Assembly: GCF_003865345.1 (NCBI RefSeq)
Contig: NZ_RMVE01000007.1
Location: 41,237-105,236, forward strand
Origin: Nonlabens xiamenensis
Lineage (GTDB): Bacteria > Bacteroidota > Bacteroidia > Flavobacteriales > Flavobacteriaceae
Direction of reading: 5' to 3'
Length of the DNA: 64,000 nucleotides
Shown in pieces: positions 1-8,547 of the stretch. Position 1 is the first letter of the stretch, and every line of letters starts with the position of its first letter. A program made the position numbers and the translations under genes. The notes beneath the pieces were generated by a model that saw only the letters and a list, made by a program, of their open reading frames with translations, did no database searches and was not told the origin of the DNA.

Positions 1-153
1 TTTCACGATACCGGCAATTCGGGTTGGCTAGTGCTGTTGGATTTATTTTGTATAGGTGGCGCCTTGTCACTTATATTCGGTTGTTTTGACAGCCAGGCTT
101 ATACCAATCAATACGGACCAGACCCAAAACGCAGAGTTGATCGTCATTTTTAA
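1..153 (+). CDS. DUF805 family membrane protein, C-terminal part
   Basis: Only the last 50 codons lie in the window; the start is upstream. The frame opens with HDTGNSGW, which matches the conserved motif of DUF805 proteins (small inner-membrane proteins of unknown function), continues with one hydrophobic segment, and ends with a short polar tail containing NQYGPDP, also usual for the family. The stop is TAA at 151-153. The next gene starts 46 bp downstream on the same strand. Family assignment rests on these two motifs only. Confidence 0.75.
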   Translation, partial: FHDTGNSGWLVLLDLFCIGGALSLIFGCFDSQAYTNQYGPDPKRRVDRHF

Positions 154-199
154 CCCTATTTTAGACAACTGATTGTCTTGTTCTGGTTAACTTAACATC

Positions 200-652
200 A
201 TGAGATGGATCATTCTATTGTTCTTGATGTCTATATTTTCAAATGCACAAATTCCGGAACTTACCCAGCACCAATGGAATCACCGACTACTGATTACTTT
301 TAGCGATGTAGAAGAAGCTTCAGCTCAACAACGTTTTTTTGAGCAGCAGAAAAGCCGTTTTGAAAAAAATATTGAAGGGTTGAAGGAGCGAAAACTGTTG
401 TTGTACGTCGTTTTTCCTAATCGCTATACGCAGTTGAATCCTGAGAATCCCAAAGATGCAAAGTGGATAGCTCAACAAGATCTTTACAAATTTGTAAATA
501 AGAAGGATGCGGTAATGGGAATCCAATTGATTGGTCTGGATGGTGGAACCAAACTGAACAGAGCAGATTGGGTTGAATTGACTGACATATTTCAACGAAT
601 TGACGCTATGCCAATGAGACAGGCTGAAATGAAAAATGATCAAAAGCATTAA
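200..652 (+). CDS. Secreted DUF4174 domain protein
   Basis: A 150-residue protein with an N-terminal signal peptide (residues 1-16, cleavage likely after SNA). The mature part resembles the DUF4174 family: a beta-strand near LLITFS, a middle region of charged helices, the strand LLLYVVF, and the C-terminal signature GLDGGTKL followed by DAMPMRQ. The biochemical role of the family is unknown; the fold looks thioredoxin-like, but no CxxC pair is present. ATG at 200 is the only start that gives a complete signal peptide. The stop is 47 bp before the YpdA-like gene on the same strand, so the two may be co-transcribed. Confidence 0.7.
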   Translation: MRWIILLFLMSIFSNAQIPELTQHQWNHRLLITFSDVEEASAQQRFFEQQKSRFEKNIEGLKERKLLLYVVFPNRYTQLNPENPKDAKWIAQQDLYKFVNKKDAVMGIQLIGLDGGTKLNRADWVELTDIFQRIDAMPMRQAEMKNDQKH

Positions 653-699
653 AGCATATTTAAGAGCTTTTGGTGCATTCTCAATTATTTTTATGACCG

Positions 700-1659
700 A
701 TGAAAAACGGAAAACTCTACGACCTCATTATTATTGGTGCTGGTCCAATAGGTATCAATTGTGCTCTGGAGGCAAAGAAAAAAGGCCTAACCTACCTTGT
801 TCTGGAAAAGGGACCCATTGTCAATTCACTTTACCACTACCCGACCAATATGCAGTTCTTTTCCACCAGCGAGAAATTGGAACTCAACGATATTCCTTTC
901 ATTTCTAAAGAGGCCAAACCCAGTAAACAAGAAGCATTAGAGTACTACAGGCGCATTGCTACTTCTAATGCACTTAAAATTCATCTTTTCGAAAAGGTAC
1001 TTAAGGTCAAACGTCCCAAGCATTTTAAAGTAGAAACAAGCAAATCAACCTATCACAGCAAGCATATTATAGTTGCCACTGGTTTTTATGATTTGCCCCA
1101 AATGATGAATGTCAAGGGAGAATCATTGCCTAAAACTACCCATTATTATGACGATCCGCACCTGTATGCCTTCCAGGAGGTTGCGGTGGTAGGAGCCAGT
1201 AACAGCGCAGTAGATGCTGCGTTAGAAATTTATCGTAAAGGCGGGAATGTTAGTATGATCATTAGGGGTTCAGATATCGGAGAGCGGGTGAAATATTGGG
1301 TAAAACCAGATATTGAAAACAGGATCAAAGAAGGCTCTATCAAAGCCTATTTTAATGCTGAGGTAAAGGAAATAACTACTGATAAAATCATTATCAGCCA
1401 CAAAGGAAAAGTAAAGAAAATCACCAATGATTTTGTGGTGGCCCTAACCGGTTATCAACCCAACTTTGCTTTTTTGAAAGATATGGGGATTGAGCTGGAA
1501 GGACCAAAAAAGATCCCAGTCTATGATGAGGAAAGCATGGAAACAAATGTTTCCGGAATATTTCTGGCAGGTGTCATTTGCGGAGGCAAGGAAACCCATA
1601 AATGGTTTATTGAAAACAGTCGTGTACACGCCAAAAGAATCATAAATCATATCGCCTAA
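700..1659 (+). CDS. ypdA: YpdA-like FAD/NADPH disulfide reductase (putative bacillithiol disulfide reductase)
   Basis: A 319-residue flavoprotein. The FAD-binding GxGxxG motif GAGPIG is at residues 13-18 and a second dinucleotide motif (GASNSA) lies near residue 166, giving the two-domain plan of thioredoxin-reductase-like enzymes. No CxxC redox pair is visible, which separates it from thioredoxin reductase and fits the YpdA/Bdr subfamily. That subfamily is proposed to recycle oxidised bacillithiol with NADPH in the cytoplasm. Length and the motif LAGVICGG near the C terminus also fit. The gene follows the DUF4174 gene and converges on the SDR gene. The substrate is inferred from family membership; no bacillithiol biosynthesis gene is in the window. 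Confidence 0.8.
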   Translation: MKNGKLYDLIIIGAGPIGINCALEAKKKGLTYLVLEKGPIVNSLYHYPTNMQFFSTSEKLELNDIPFISKEAKPSKQEALEYYRRIATSNALKIHLFEKVLKVKRPKHFKVETSKSTYHSKHIIVATGFYDLPQMMNVKGESLPKTTHYYDDPHLYAFQEVAVVGASNSAVDAALEIYRKGGNVSMIIRGSDIGERVKYWVKPDIENRIKEGSIKAYFNAEVKEITTDKIIISHKGKVKKITNDFVVALTGYQPNFAFLKDMGIELEGPKKIPVYDEESMETNVSGIFLAGVICGGKETHKWFIENSRVHAKRIINHIA

Positions 1660-1674
1660 GGGTATCTCCCTTAG
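1656..1674 (+). terminator. Weak hairpin over the ypdA stop codon
   Basis: A perfect 7-bp inverted repeat, CTAAGGG and CCCTTAG around a 5-base loop, overlaps the TAA stop. No T-run follows, so it is a weak terminator candidate and may be chance. Confidence 0.25.
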
Positions 1675-2059
1675 TGATCTCTACACTACGCTCCAAGATC
1701 GCTCTATGTTTTAAGGTAAATGCAAAACTTGCCTAAGTTGGCTTTTCCGACATCTAATGTTTATTCATCCAAAACTTGACCTGAAGCAATTGCTTAAACT
1801 CTGATTTTTTAAGCCCTGGTAAAAAGCCGATACTAAAAAAACTCCTTCTCGACTGGTCTCTTACGTATAAAGGTAATGTCCCACATCCATCGTGATGTCT
1901 CAAGGAATTTATTGTTTTCCCAAATTACCCTCCATCATTTGTAGTCATTCAAGCCCGCCTTTAGGCTTGCTTTCAGGTTCAATCTGAGTCAGGAAGTCGG
2001 CCACAGCATCCACTTTAGAACAAGTTTAATTGTATGACTTATCTGGAGTTAGTAAATAT
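1675..2059. other. Convergent intergenic region without a supported gene
   Basis: About 385 bp between two convergent genes. On the minus strand there are short open stretches, one ending in KPKGGLE and one containing ITFIRKRPVEKEFF, which a one-base shift in a T-run would join to SIGFLPGLKKSEF. These could be remains of a decayed gene, but I recognise no family, and no start or promoter is evident. Confidence 0.3.
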
Positions 2060-2075
2060 CGCTTTCGCGAAAGCG
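2060..2075. repeat. Flavobacterial palindrome copy 1 (intergenic)
   Basis: CGCTTTCGCGAAAGCG, a perfect 16-bp palindrome, 12 bp beyond the stop codon of the SDR gene. Confidence 0.95.
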
Positions 2076-2087
2076 GAACAAAAACAT

Positions 2088-2828
2088 CTATTGAGCAGTG
2101 TATCCACCATCTACGGTGTAGTAACTACCGTTGACAAAACTGGCCTGATCTGAACACAGCCAAAACACCAATGCGGCTACTTCTTCAGGCTCTCCCAAGC
2201 GTCCAATTGGGTGGGCGGCAATCAATTGTTCTTTCTGTTCTTCATCTAACTGGTCCAATAAGGGGGTTTTGATATAACCTGGTCCTACGGCGTTTACCCG
2301 GACACCTTGTTTTCCATACTCGATGGCTGCTGTTTGAGTGAGCCCTACGACCGCATGTTTAGCCATCACATAGGCGACCGATTGAGCTGTACCAACTGAA
2401 CCGAGAATGCTAGACATATTGACGATAGCACCCCCACCAGAGTTGATGATGGCAGGTATCTGGGCCTGGCATCCATAAAGAACACCATGCTGATTGATAT
2501 CAATCACTTCCAGATAGGATTCAGCTGAGTAATCAGCGGTTAAGTTCATTTCCCCACCAATACCAGCGTTATTCACTGCGCAATGCAAAGCCCCATATTT
2601 GTCCACAGTTTTTTTCACCAATTCCTTACAGGCCTGTCTATCTGAAACATCTGCCTTGATAAAAATGGCATCCGCAGACTGTTGGGAAATTTGATCGACT
2701 ACCTGACGGCCTCCTTCCTCATCGACATCACTAACTACTACATTATAATTCGCATCGGCAAATTTCAATGCAATCGCTTTTCCTATTCCACTCCCAGCTC
2801 CGGTAATAATTACTGTTTTCTTCTCCAT
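2088..2828 (-). CDS. SDR family NAD(P)-dependent oxidoreductase
   Basis: A 246-residue classical short-chain dehydrogenase/reductase. The cofactor motif TGAGSGIG is at residues 9-16, the NNAG motif near 86-89, and the catalytic Ser140, Tyr153 and Lys157 (YVMAK) are all present. Asp34 at the end of beta-2 suggests preference for NAD(H). The C-terminal region (NGSYYTVDGGYTAQ) is typical of the glucose-dehydrogenase-like group. The substrate cannot be read from the sequence. It lies 56 bp downstream of the polyferredoxin gene on the same strand and is probably the last gene of that transcript. Confidence 0.88.
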   Translation of the reverse strand: MEKKTVIITGAGSGIGKAIALKFADANYNVVVSDVDEEGGRQVVDQISQQSADAIFIKADVSDRQACKELVKKTVDKYGALHCAVNNAGIGGEMNLTADYSAESYLEVIDINQHGVLYGCQAQIPAIINSGGGAIVNMSSILGSVGTAQSVAYVMAKHAVVGLTQTAAIEYGKQGVRVNAVGPGYIKTPLLDQLDEEQKEQLIAAHPIGRLGEPEEVAALVFWLCSDQASFVNGSYYTVDGGYTAQ

Positions 2829-2884
2829 GTTTTCTTTTGAAGATAGAATATATCCTGAAAGCTTGCTGTTAAGAATTTGAGAAT

Positions 2885-4795
2885 TTAGTCTTTGTTTTGA
2901 CTCAGTAGTGCCATCAAATCAGGATCTTGTCCTAATAATACAGACTCGCTATTGATACGTCCTTCCAAAGGCCCATTTTCTAAATTCAGCACTCCCCTAG
3001 GACATACAGCGCTACAAATACCACAGCCCACACAGCTGGATCGGACGATGTTTTCTCCTTTCTGTGCATAGGCCCGTACATCGATTCCCATCTCACAATA
3101 GGTTGAACAATTTCCGCAGGAAATACATTGACCTCCATTAGTTGTGATGCGGAACCTGGAAAACAGGCGTTGCTGAAAGCCTAGAATAGCAGCCATCGGA
3201 CAACCAAATCTACACCAAACGCGATTTCCAAATATGGGGTAAAAACCGGTCCCAATGACACCAGAGAACACTGCTCCAATCAGGAAGCCGTAAAACTGAT
3301 TTAATTTCCATGACTCAAAAAAGAAGAGTCGGCTGGAGTTGTCTGTATAAGTATATAACAGAATGCCGATGACGATCACGAAATAGGCTATCGCTCCAAT
3401 CTTGGCATCTTTGGCCAGTTGCTCACGACGGAAAATAAAGGCAAAACCAAAAACCAAGGTAAGCAGTCCAACCACCAGCCAGATAAACAATTCCTTACTT
3501 AACCACAGGTTGTCATAAATCACACTTTGGGTTCCTTTTTCTATAAATATGTCGGCCTGTGATCGATCCATTGGCAATAAGGTAGCCTGTTTACCCTCTT
3601 GAACCTGAGTAATTCCTTGTCCGTTATCAGCAGCTTTTACCACATCAAATGGAATTTCAATACCTGAGGTATCTTTAAGGGACAATGGCTCTGTAGCATC
3701 TGAACGATCTAGATAAATGACCCGTTGCGCCCCAGCCGATTGTGCGGCGAGTACCACCTCATGGACAGGTTTGTCCTCTTGAGCACCGATAAATACTACT
3801 TTGTCCTGAAAATCATTCCAACTTCCAATACTGGAAGCACTCTCATTCCCTTTGAGAAAGGAATAAACAACAGCAGTTGTCATCACTACTGCAAACACCA
3901 CTACGCTATGAATAACCCACCTCTCAATTTTCCAGGCATATTGTTTTTTGTTGGACAATTGACGGAAAGAATCTCCAGCTGTTTCTGCTAATCCGCCACA
4001 GCCACAAACCCAACTGCAATACCATCTTTTTCCGTATTTGTAAGTCAATATCGGGGTGATGACCAGGATGGATAGCACCCCAAAAATAAGCATGGCAACA
4101 CCAAAACTACCGTGACTAATAAATTCCTGTAATTTGTATCCATTGAAAAGGTCATAGTTGAGCGGCCAGATGTTTTTAAAATCATAATACGGCTGATTCA
4201 AACGGGTCATGATTTCTGGAATAATGAAGGCAAAGGCAGTTTGGAAAAACATCACACTGGTGGTACGGATAACCTCGTATGAATTATGCCTGTACTTCCA
4301 AATAAATTTGATTCCAAAAGATAGTATGGCTATGGTATAAAGTGTCCCATAAACAAACCATTGGGAGGCCGGACCTCCATTGAGCAACTTGGACAGCGGA
4401 TCAAACAAAGCAATAACTCCCTTGTTTTCTCCTTCTTCAACCAACCCTAGGTATTGTGGATAGAAATATAGCAACACATAGAATCCAGAAAGGGAAAGTA
4501 TGGCCAGCCAGGCCCAAATTCCTCTGCCCGATATGCTTTTAAACCATACCCCATCATTTTTGATTCCCGCGCTCTTATCCTTGTAAGATGCCCAGGCAAA
4601 TCCAATAATACCTGCAGAAATAGCACCTAAGGAAAGACTAAGCCACAAGGTCTTATTGGGAAAATTAACATTGAATGCAGCCATGAGTAATATGGCCATT
4701 CCCGCCCATCCTATGGCTGTAAATAGCTTCTGGCCAGTGTTCAGAGATTTGGGAGGTTCTCCCGTCAGTGAAAGATTGCGTTGGTAAACACCCAT
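2885..4795 (-). CDS. Membrane polyferredoxin (NosR/NapH/CcoG-like 4Fe-4S protein)
   Basis: A 636-residue integral membrane protein with about ten hydrophobic segments. One pair of cysteine motifs lies in membrane-proximal loops (CSWVCGCGG from residue 260, and WCRFGCP near 530). Two ferredoxin-type clusters are at the C terminus: CxxCxxCxxxC from residue 557 and a second from residue 588 ending in CP. A soluble domain of about 120 residues interrupts the membrane region in the middle. The plan is that of NosR/NapH/CcoG-type electron conduits across the inner membrane. It lies 31 bp downstream of the FAD oxidoreductase stop region, so the flavoprotein could feed or accept electrons. The donor and acceptor are unknown. 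Confidence 0.8.
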   Translation of the reverse strand: MGVYQRNLSLTGEPPKSLNTGQKLFTAIGWAGMAILLMAAFNVNFPNKTLWLSLSLGAISAGIIGFAWASYKDKSAGIKNDGVWFKSISGRGIWAWLAILSLSGFYVLLYFYPQYLGLVEEGENKGVIALFDPLSKLLNGGPASQWFVYGTLYTIAILSFGIKFIWKYRHNSYEVIRTTSVMFFQTAFAFIIPEIMTRLNQPYYDFKNIWPLNYDLFNGYKLQEFISHGSFGVAMLIFGVLSILVITPILTYKYGKRWYCSWVCGCGGLAETAGDSFRQLSNKKQYAWKIERWVIHSVVVFAVVMTTAVVYSFLKGNESASSIGSWNDFQDKVVFIGAQEDKPVHEVVLAAQSAGAQRVIYLDRSDATEPLSLKDTSGIEIPFDVVKAADNGQGITQVQEGKQATLLPMDRSQADIFIEKGTQSVIYDNLWLSKELFIWLVVGLLTLVFGFAFIFRREQLAKDAKIGAIAYFVIVIGILLYTYTDNSSRLFFFESWKLNQFYGFLIGAVFSGVIGTGFYPIFGNRVWCRFGCPMAAILGFQQRLFSRFRITTNGGQCISCGNCSTYCEMGIDVRAYAQKGENIVRSSCVGCGICSAVCPRGVLNLENGPLEGRINSESVLLGQDPDLMALLSQNKD

Positions 4796-4826
4796 GTGAT
4801 TTAAATTATGTTGGTTAATGGCAGCA

Positions 4827-6134
4827 TTAATGACTCAGTACTGAATCCTGCGATTGGTTGATAAAATCTTTTTTAATAGCTTCAAAAGGCTTTTTATAAA
4901 ATTCTGGGTCAAAGCCTGCGAGATCAAGATTGCGAATGACCTCATCCACCGTTGCCCCATTGCTGAGCCACTGATCAAACTGTTTGTGTTGTAAACGGAT
5001 CATAAAGGTGTTGATACCAACAAATTTTCTGGTAGCCAAATGATATTCAATGGTGATGGCCCGATTAGAATCCTTTTCCTTCCAGTGATAGTGTGCATTT
5101 CCTTCCTTGGGCTTGTTCCAAACCCAACCGTAGGTCTGGTATTCAATATCCATAAACTTTGCGCTATTGAACCAATGGCCAGGATTCCATGCGGTAGGAT
5201 TTCCACAGAGGTTTTGGGCCAACGTTTCTCCCATCATTCTACCCGTATACCAAACGGCCTCTACCGCTTTGCGCTCCCCAACTGGTTCTCTTTGCTCAGC
5301 ACAATCACCTATCGCATAAACATCCGGAACATTGGTTTGCAAAAACCGATCTACTAATATTCCTCTATTGGTCTCGATTCCGCTATCTTTTAAGAAATTG
5401 ATCTGAGGTCTAACTCCCGCGCAAAGCCCAACGAAATCGCAGTCTATACGCTCCCCTTTTTTTGTGGTAATGGCATGAACTCTACCGCTGCCGTTATCCA
5501 AGATTTCATCCAATTCCTCCTCATGCCTGAGATCTACGTGATGCAATTTTATATGTTGGGAAATCAATTGCGCATCGGGTGCAGGCAATACACCATCCCA
5601 GAAGTATTTTTCACGTATCAAAAAGGTTACTGGAATTTTTCTGGTCAATAACATCTCAGCCAGCTCAACTCCGATTAAACCGCCACCTATGATGACAGCC
5701 CTTTTACAAGTCGAATTGTCCGGTGCATTTTTTTCCAACAGTTCCAAATCCATTTTAGAAACCAAACCTTGAACGCCATCCAGATCTTCTCCAGGCCAGC
5801 CAAATTTATTGGGAATACTGCCTGTAGCCAACACCAACTGATCGTAGCTAATAGTTTGACCTTGCTCTAGCAGTACTTCTTTTTGATCAACATTTACTCT
5901 CTTGACCCAAGCCTTTACCAATTCCAGCCGATTCTTTTTCCAAAACCAGTTTTCGTAGGGTTGGGTATGCTTAAATTTCATGTGGCCCATGTAGACATAC
6001 ATCAAGGCCGTACGGGAAAAAAAGTAATCGGTTTCACCAGAGATGATGGTGATGCGATGATCAGAGAGTTTTCTGATATGTCTCGCTGCCGTCACTCCGG
6101 CGATTCCATTTCCAATAATCACAATATGTTTCAT
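4827..6134 (-). CDS. FAD/NAD(P)-dependent pyridine nucleotide-disulfide family oxidoreductase
   Basis: A 435-residue flavoprotein beginning MKHIVIIGNG. The FAD motif GNGIAG is at residues 8-13, an NAD(P) motif (GGGLIGVELAE) lies mid-protein, and the FAD-ribityl motif VYAIGDCAEQ is in the C-terminal third. This resembles ferredoxin- and nitrite-reductase-type NAD(P)H oxidoreductases. An upstream in-frame ATG would add 11 residues before the beta-strand that starts the Rossmann fold, so the internal ATG at 6134 is preferred. It is the first gene of a three-gene unit with the polyferredoxin and the SDR. Inference: it exchanges electrons between NAD(P)H and the membrane Fe-S protein. Confidence 0.82.
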   Translation of the reverse strand: MKHIVIIGNGIAGVTAARHIRKLSDHRITIISGETDYFFSRTALMYVYMGHMKFKHTQPYENWFWKKNRLELVKAWVKRVNVDQKEVLLEQGQTISYDQLVLATGSIPNKFGWPGEDLDGVQGLVSKMDLELLEKNAPDNSTCKRAVIIGGGLIGVELAEMLLTRKIPVTFLIREKYFWDGVLPAPDAQLISQHIKLHHVDLRHEEELDEILDNGSGRVHAITTKKGERIDCDFVGLCAGVRPQINFLKDSGIETNRGILVDRFLQTNVPDVYAIGDCAEQREPVGERKAVEAVWYTGRMMGETLAQNLCGNPTAWNPGHWFNSAKFMDIEYQTYGWVWNKPKEGNAHYHWKEKDSNRAITIEYHLATRKFVGINTFMIRLQHKQFDQWLSNGATVDEVIRNLDLAGFDPEFYKKPFEAIKKDFINQSQDSVLSH

Positions 6135-6415
6135 GGAGGTTTTTGTTTCAAGGCAATTACAAATCAAAGCATTTTATGCAGTTTATCCCAGGTGGATATC
6201 ACCTGCATTATGGGTTATATTTCCCGACCTGGTCTTCGGATCTGGGATCGTACTAAGTTATACAAATATGCCCAACAGGAATAAAATGAATACTATTCGC
6301 AAAATAACACCAGGTGCATTGATCGTTTTTTGGTCGTTTATCAGCATATTTGGCAATGATTTAGCCCAAATTTTGGTCAAAAAAGATAACCTTGAATCGT
6401 CAACAACCTCAACAT

Positions 6416-7465
6416 ATGGCTTGTAGTATACAGCGCATTTTATTTCTTCCGCTCATTATTTTTACTTTGGGATGTAATTCTCAAAATAATTCAGACACCT
6501 CTAAACACCACCAGGACAAGGCCCGTAAAATCAATGGTATTACTTTCGTCGCCACGCGGAACCCAATTGATGACTCTGGGATCAAGCCGCTCAATGCCTA
6601 CCATGCCAATTATGCAGCCATTGTGCCCTATGCCTGGATGCGCAGTCTTGATAATCCTGAGGTCATTTATAGCGTAGACCAAGGCTGGTGGGGAGAAAAG
6701 CCAGAAGGCGTGCGTAAGACCATTGAATTGATGCACGAGCAGCACATAGAAGTAATGCTCAAACCACAAATATGGATAGGTCGTGGTTCCTATACCGGTG
6801 ATATTCAGTTAAAGGATGAGGCCTCGTGGCAAGTGTTGGAAAAATCCTATACCGATTATATTTTGAGATTTGCCAAAATCGCGGAAGAGAAAAACGTAGG
6901 TATGTTTTGTATAGGCACAGAACTGGATTCCTTTACCAGGGAACGTCCTCAATTCTGGCTGGAATTGATCTCACAGATCAGAGCTGTTTATTCGGGTAAA
7001 CTCACCTATGCAGGAAATTGGGACAGTTATAAAAAGATTGACTTTTGGAGTGCATTGGACTATATCGGAGTGGATGCCTATTTCCCGATCAGCAGTGAGA
7101 AAACACCTGAAGTCGATACGGTCAACCAACACTGGTCCAAATGGAAGAAAGAGTTGAGATCGCTTTCGCGAAAGCACAACAAAAAAATCCTTTTTGCAGA
7201 GTATGGTTATATCAGCGCCGATTACGCAGGTCAGGAACCATGGAAAAATGCTGGAGAAGACCGGGCAGTTAATGAGCAGGCCCAACAGATTTTACTTGAA
7301 GGTTTGTATAATAATATTTGGGATGAAGAATGGTTTGCCGGTGGTTTTTTATGGAAACACCATGCTGAAAAAAGTCGCAGGAGAGGCTACGAAAAACGAT
7401 TTACCGTACAAAACAAATTGGCTCAATCCACGGTAAGTGCTGCCTATAAAAAATACAAAGAATAA
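6416..7465 (+). CDS. GH113-like glycoside hydrolase, lipoprotein
   Basis: A 349-residue protein with a lipoprotein signal ending in the lipobox FTLGC (Cys about residue 20), so it is probably anchored in a membrane facing the periplasm or surface. The mature part looks like the TIM-barrel glycoside hydrolase family 113 (beta-mannanase type): GWWGEKP, MLKPQIW, the candidate acid/base Glu in CIGTELDS and the candidate nucleophile Glu in LFAEYGY. A TTG start 24 bp upstream is possible, but ATG at 6416 gives a cleaner signal peptide. A copy of the repeated palindrome encodes LSRK inside the protein (bases 7162-7175). The substrate is inferred from family resemblance only. Confidence 0.72.
   Translation: MACSIQRILFLPLIIFTLGCNSQNNSDTSKHHQDKARKINGITFVATRNPIDDSGIKPLNAYHANYAAIVPYAWMRSLDNPEVIYSVDQGWWGEKPEGVRKTIELMHEQHIEVMLKPQIWIGRGSYTGDIQLKDEASWQVLEKSYTDYILRFAKIAEEKNVGMFCIGTELDSFTRERPQFWLELISQIRAVYSGKLTYAGNWDSYKKIDFWSALDYIGVDAYFPISSEKTPEVDTVNQHWSKWKKELRSLSRKHNKKILFAEYGYISADYAGQEPWKNAGEDRAVNEQAQQILLEGLYNNIWDEEWFAGGFLWKHHAEKSRRRGYEKRFTVQNKLAQSTVSAAYKKYKE
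7162..7175. repeat. Palindrome copy 2 (inside the GH113-like gene)
   Basis: GCTTTCGCGAAAGC, read as LSRK in the host frame. Confidence 0.95.
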
Positions 7466-7598
7466 GCTTATAGAGTCATGCTAATTTAAGGGTGCTTATC
7501 ATATCGCCTTATCCAGAATAATTGATTATTGGAGGTTAAGCTTGTGACGCACTTCCTAGGTTGGTCAAGGATGAACGCGGATCAGAAGTTTAAAGTGC

Positions 7599-8537
7599 TT
7601 AGAAGGAATAAACAACTTCTAATTTGTAGTCTTTCAAGGATTCTTCGGCCTTTTTGATATCCTCGGTAAACCCGAGTATGTAACCACCTCCACCAGAACC
7701 ACATAACTTGAGGTAGTAATCGCCTGTATCCAGACCTTTCTTCCAAAGATCATGGAATTGGGCAGGTATCATAGGTTTAAAGTTGTCCAATACGACGTGG
7801 CTTAATTTTTTGACATTGCCAAAAAGACCTTTTACGTTTCCGCTTAGGAAATCTTCTACACACATATCGGTGTATTTGACAAACTTATCCTTAAGCATTG
7901 ATCTAAATCCTTCCTGCTTCATGTTTTCCATGAAAATGTTCACCATAGGAGCAGTTTCTCCCACCATTCCAGAATCCAATAGGAATACCGCGCCTTTTCC
8001 ATCCAATTGCTGGGAAGGAATTCCGGCAGGTTCAATATCTTCTTTGGAATTGATCAGAATAGGCAAGCTCAAATAGGAATTCAATGGGTCCAAACCAGAG
8101 CTTTTTCCATGAAAGAAACTCTCGATTTTCCCAAAAATATCTTTGAGCGTCAATAATTTTTCGCGGGTCAGATTTTCCAACACCGTGATTTTCTCTGTAG
8201 CATATTTATCATAGATGGCAGCTACCAGCGCACCGCTGCTTCCCACGCCATACCCTTGAGGGATACTGGAATCAAAATACATTCCAGCCTTCACATCTTC
8301 TCTGAGTGATTGGATGTCAAAAGCAGGAAATAACGGATCTTCTAGGGTCAATTGCTCAATATGGCCAGCGAGCCTTTCTAGATTATTATTGCTCTGAGCG
8401 TGCACTTTACTTAGATTGTCACTTATTTTCAGTGCTCCTTTGTAAAAATTATAAGGGATAGATAAGCCTTTGGAATCCTTGATGATGCCATACTCACCGA
8501 ACAGTAAAATCTTGGAATAAAATAGCGGTCCTTTCAT
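7599..8537 (-). CDS. mvk: Mevalonate kinase (GHMP kinase)
   Basis: A 312-residue GHMP kinase. The start is set at MKGPLFYSK, because the open frame before it runs into the end of mvaD. The N-terminal strand KILLFGEYGI, the ATP-binding motif PQGYGVGSSGAL and the C-terminal glycine-rich motif GSGGGGY are present. It phosphorylates mevalonate in the cytoplasm, on the route to isopentenyl diphosphate. It begins 10 bp after the mvaD stop on the same strand, so the two form an operon in which mvaD comes first; the shared pathway supports the assignment. GHMP kinases resemble one another, so the exact substrate rests on that pairing. Confidence 0.85.
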   Translation of the reverse strand: MKGPLFYSKILLFGEYGIIKDSKGLSIPYNFYKGALKISDNLSKVHAQSNNNLERLAGHIEQLTLEDPLFPAFDIQSLREDVKAGMYFDSSIPQGYGVGSSGALVAAIYDKYATEKITVLENLTREKLLTLKDIFGKIESFFHGKSSGLDPLNSYLSLPILINSKEDIEPAGIPSQQLDGKGAVFLLDSGMVGETAPMVNIFMENMKQEGFRSMLKDKFVKYTDMCVEDFLSGNVKGLFGNVKKLSHVVLDNFKPMIPAQFHDLWKKGLDTGDYYLKLCGSGGGGYILGFTEDIKKAEESLKDYKLEVVYSF

Positions 8538-8547
8538 AGGGTTGGGG

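Noticed and set aside
636..908. A 90-codon plus-strand frame overlapping the ypdA start
   Set aside because: Overlaps a conserved flavoprotein in another frame and has no family features.
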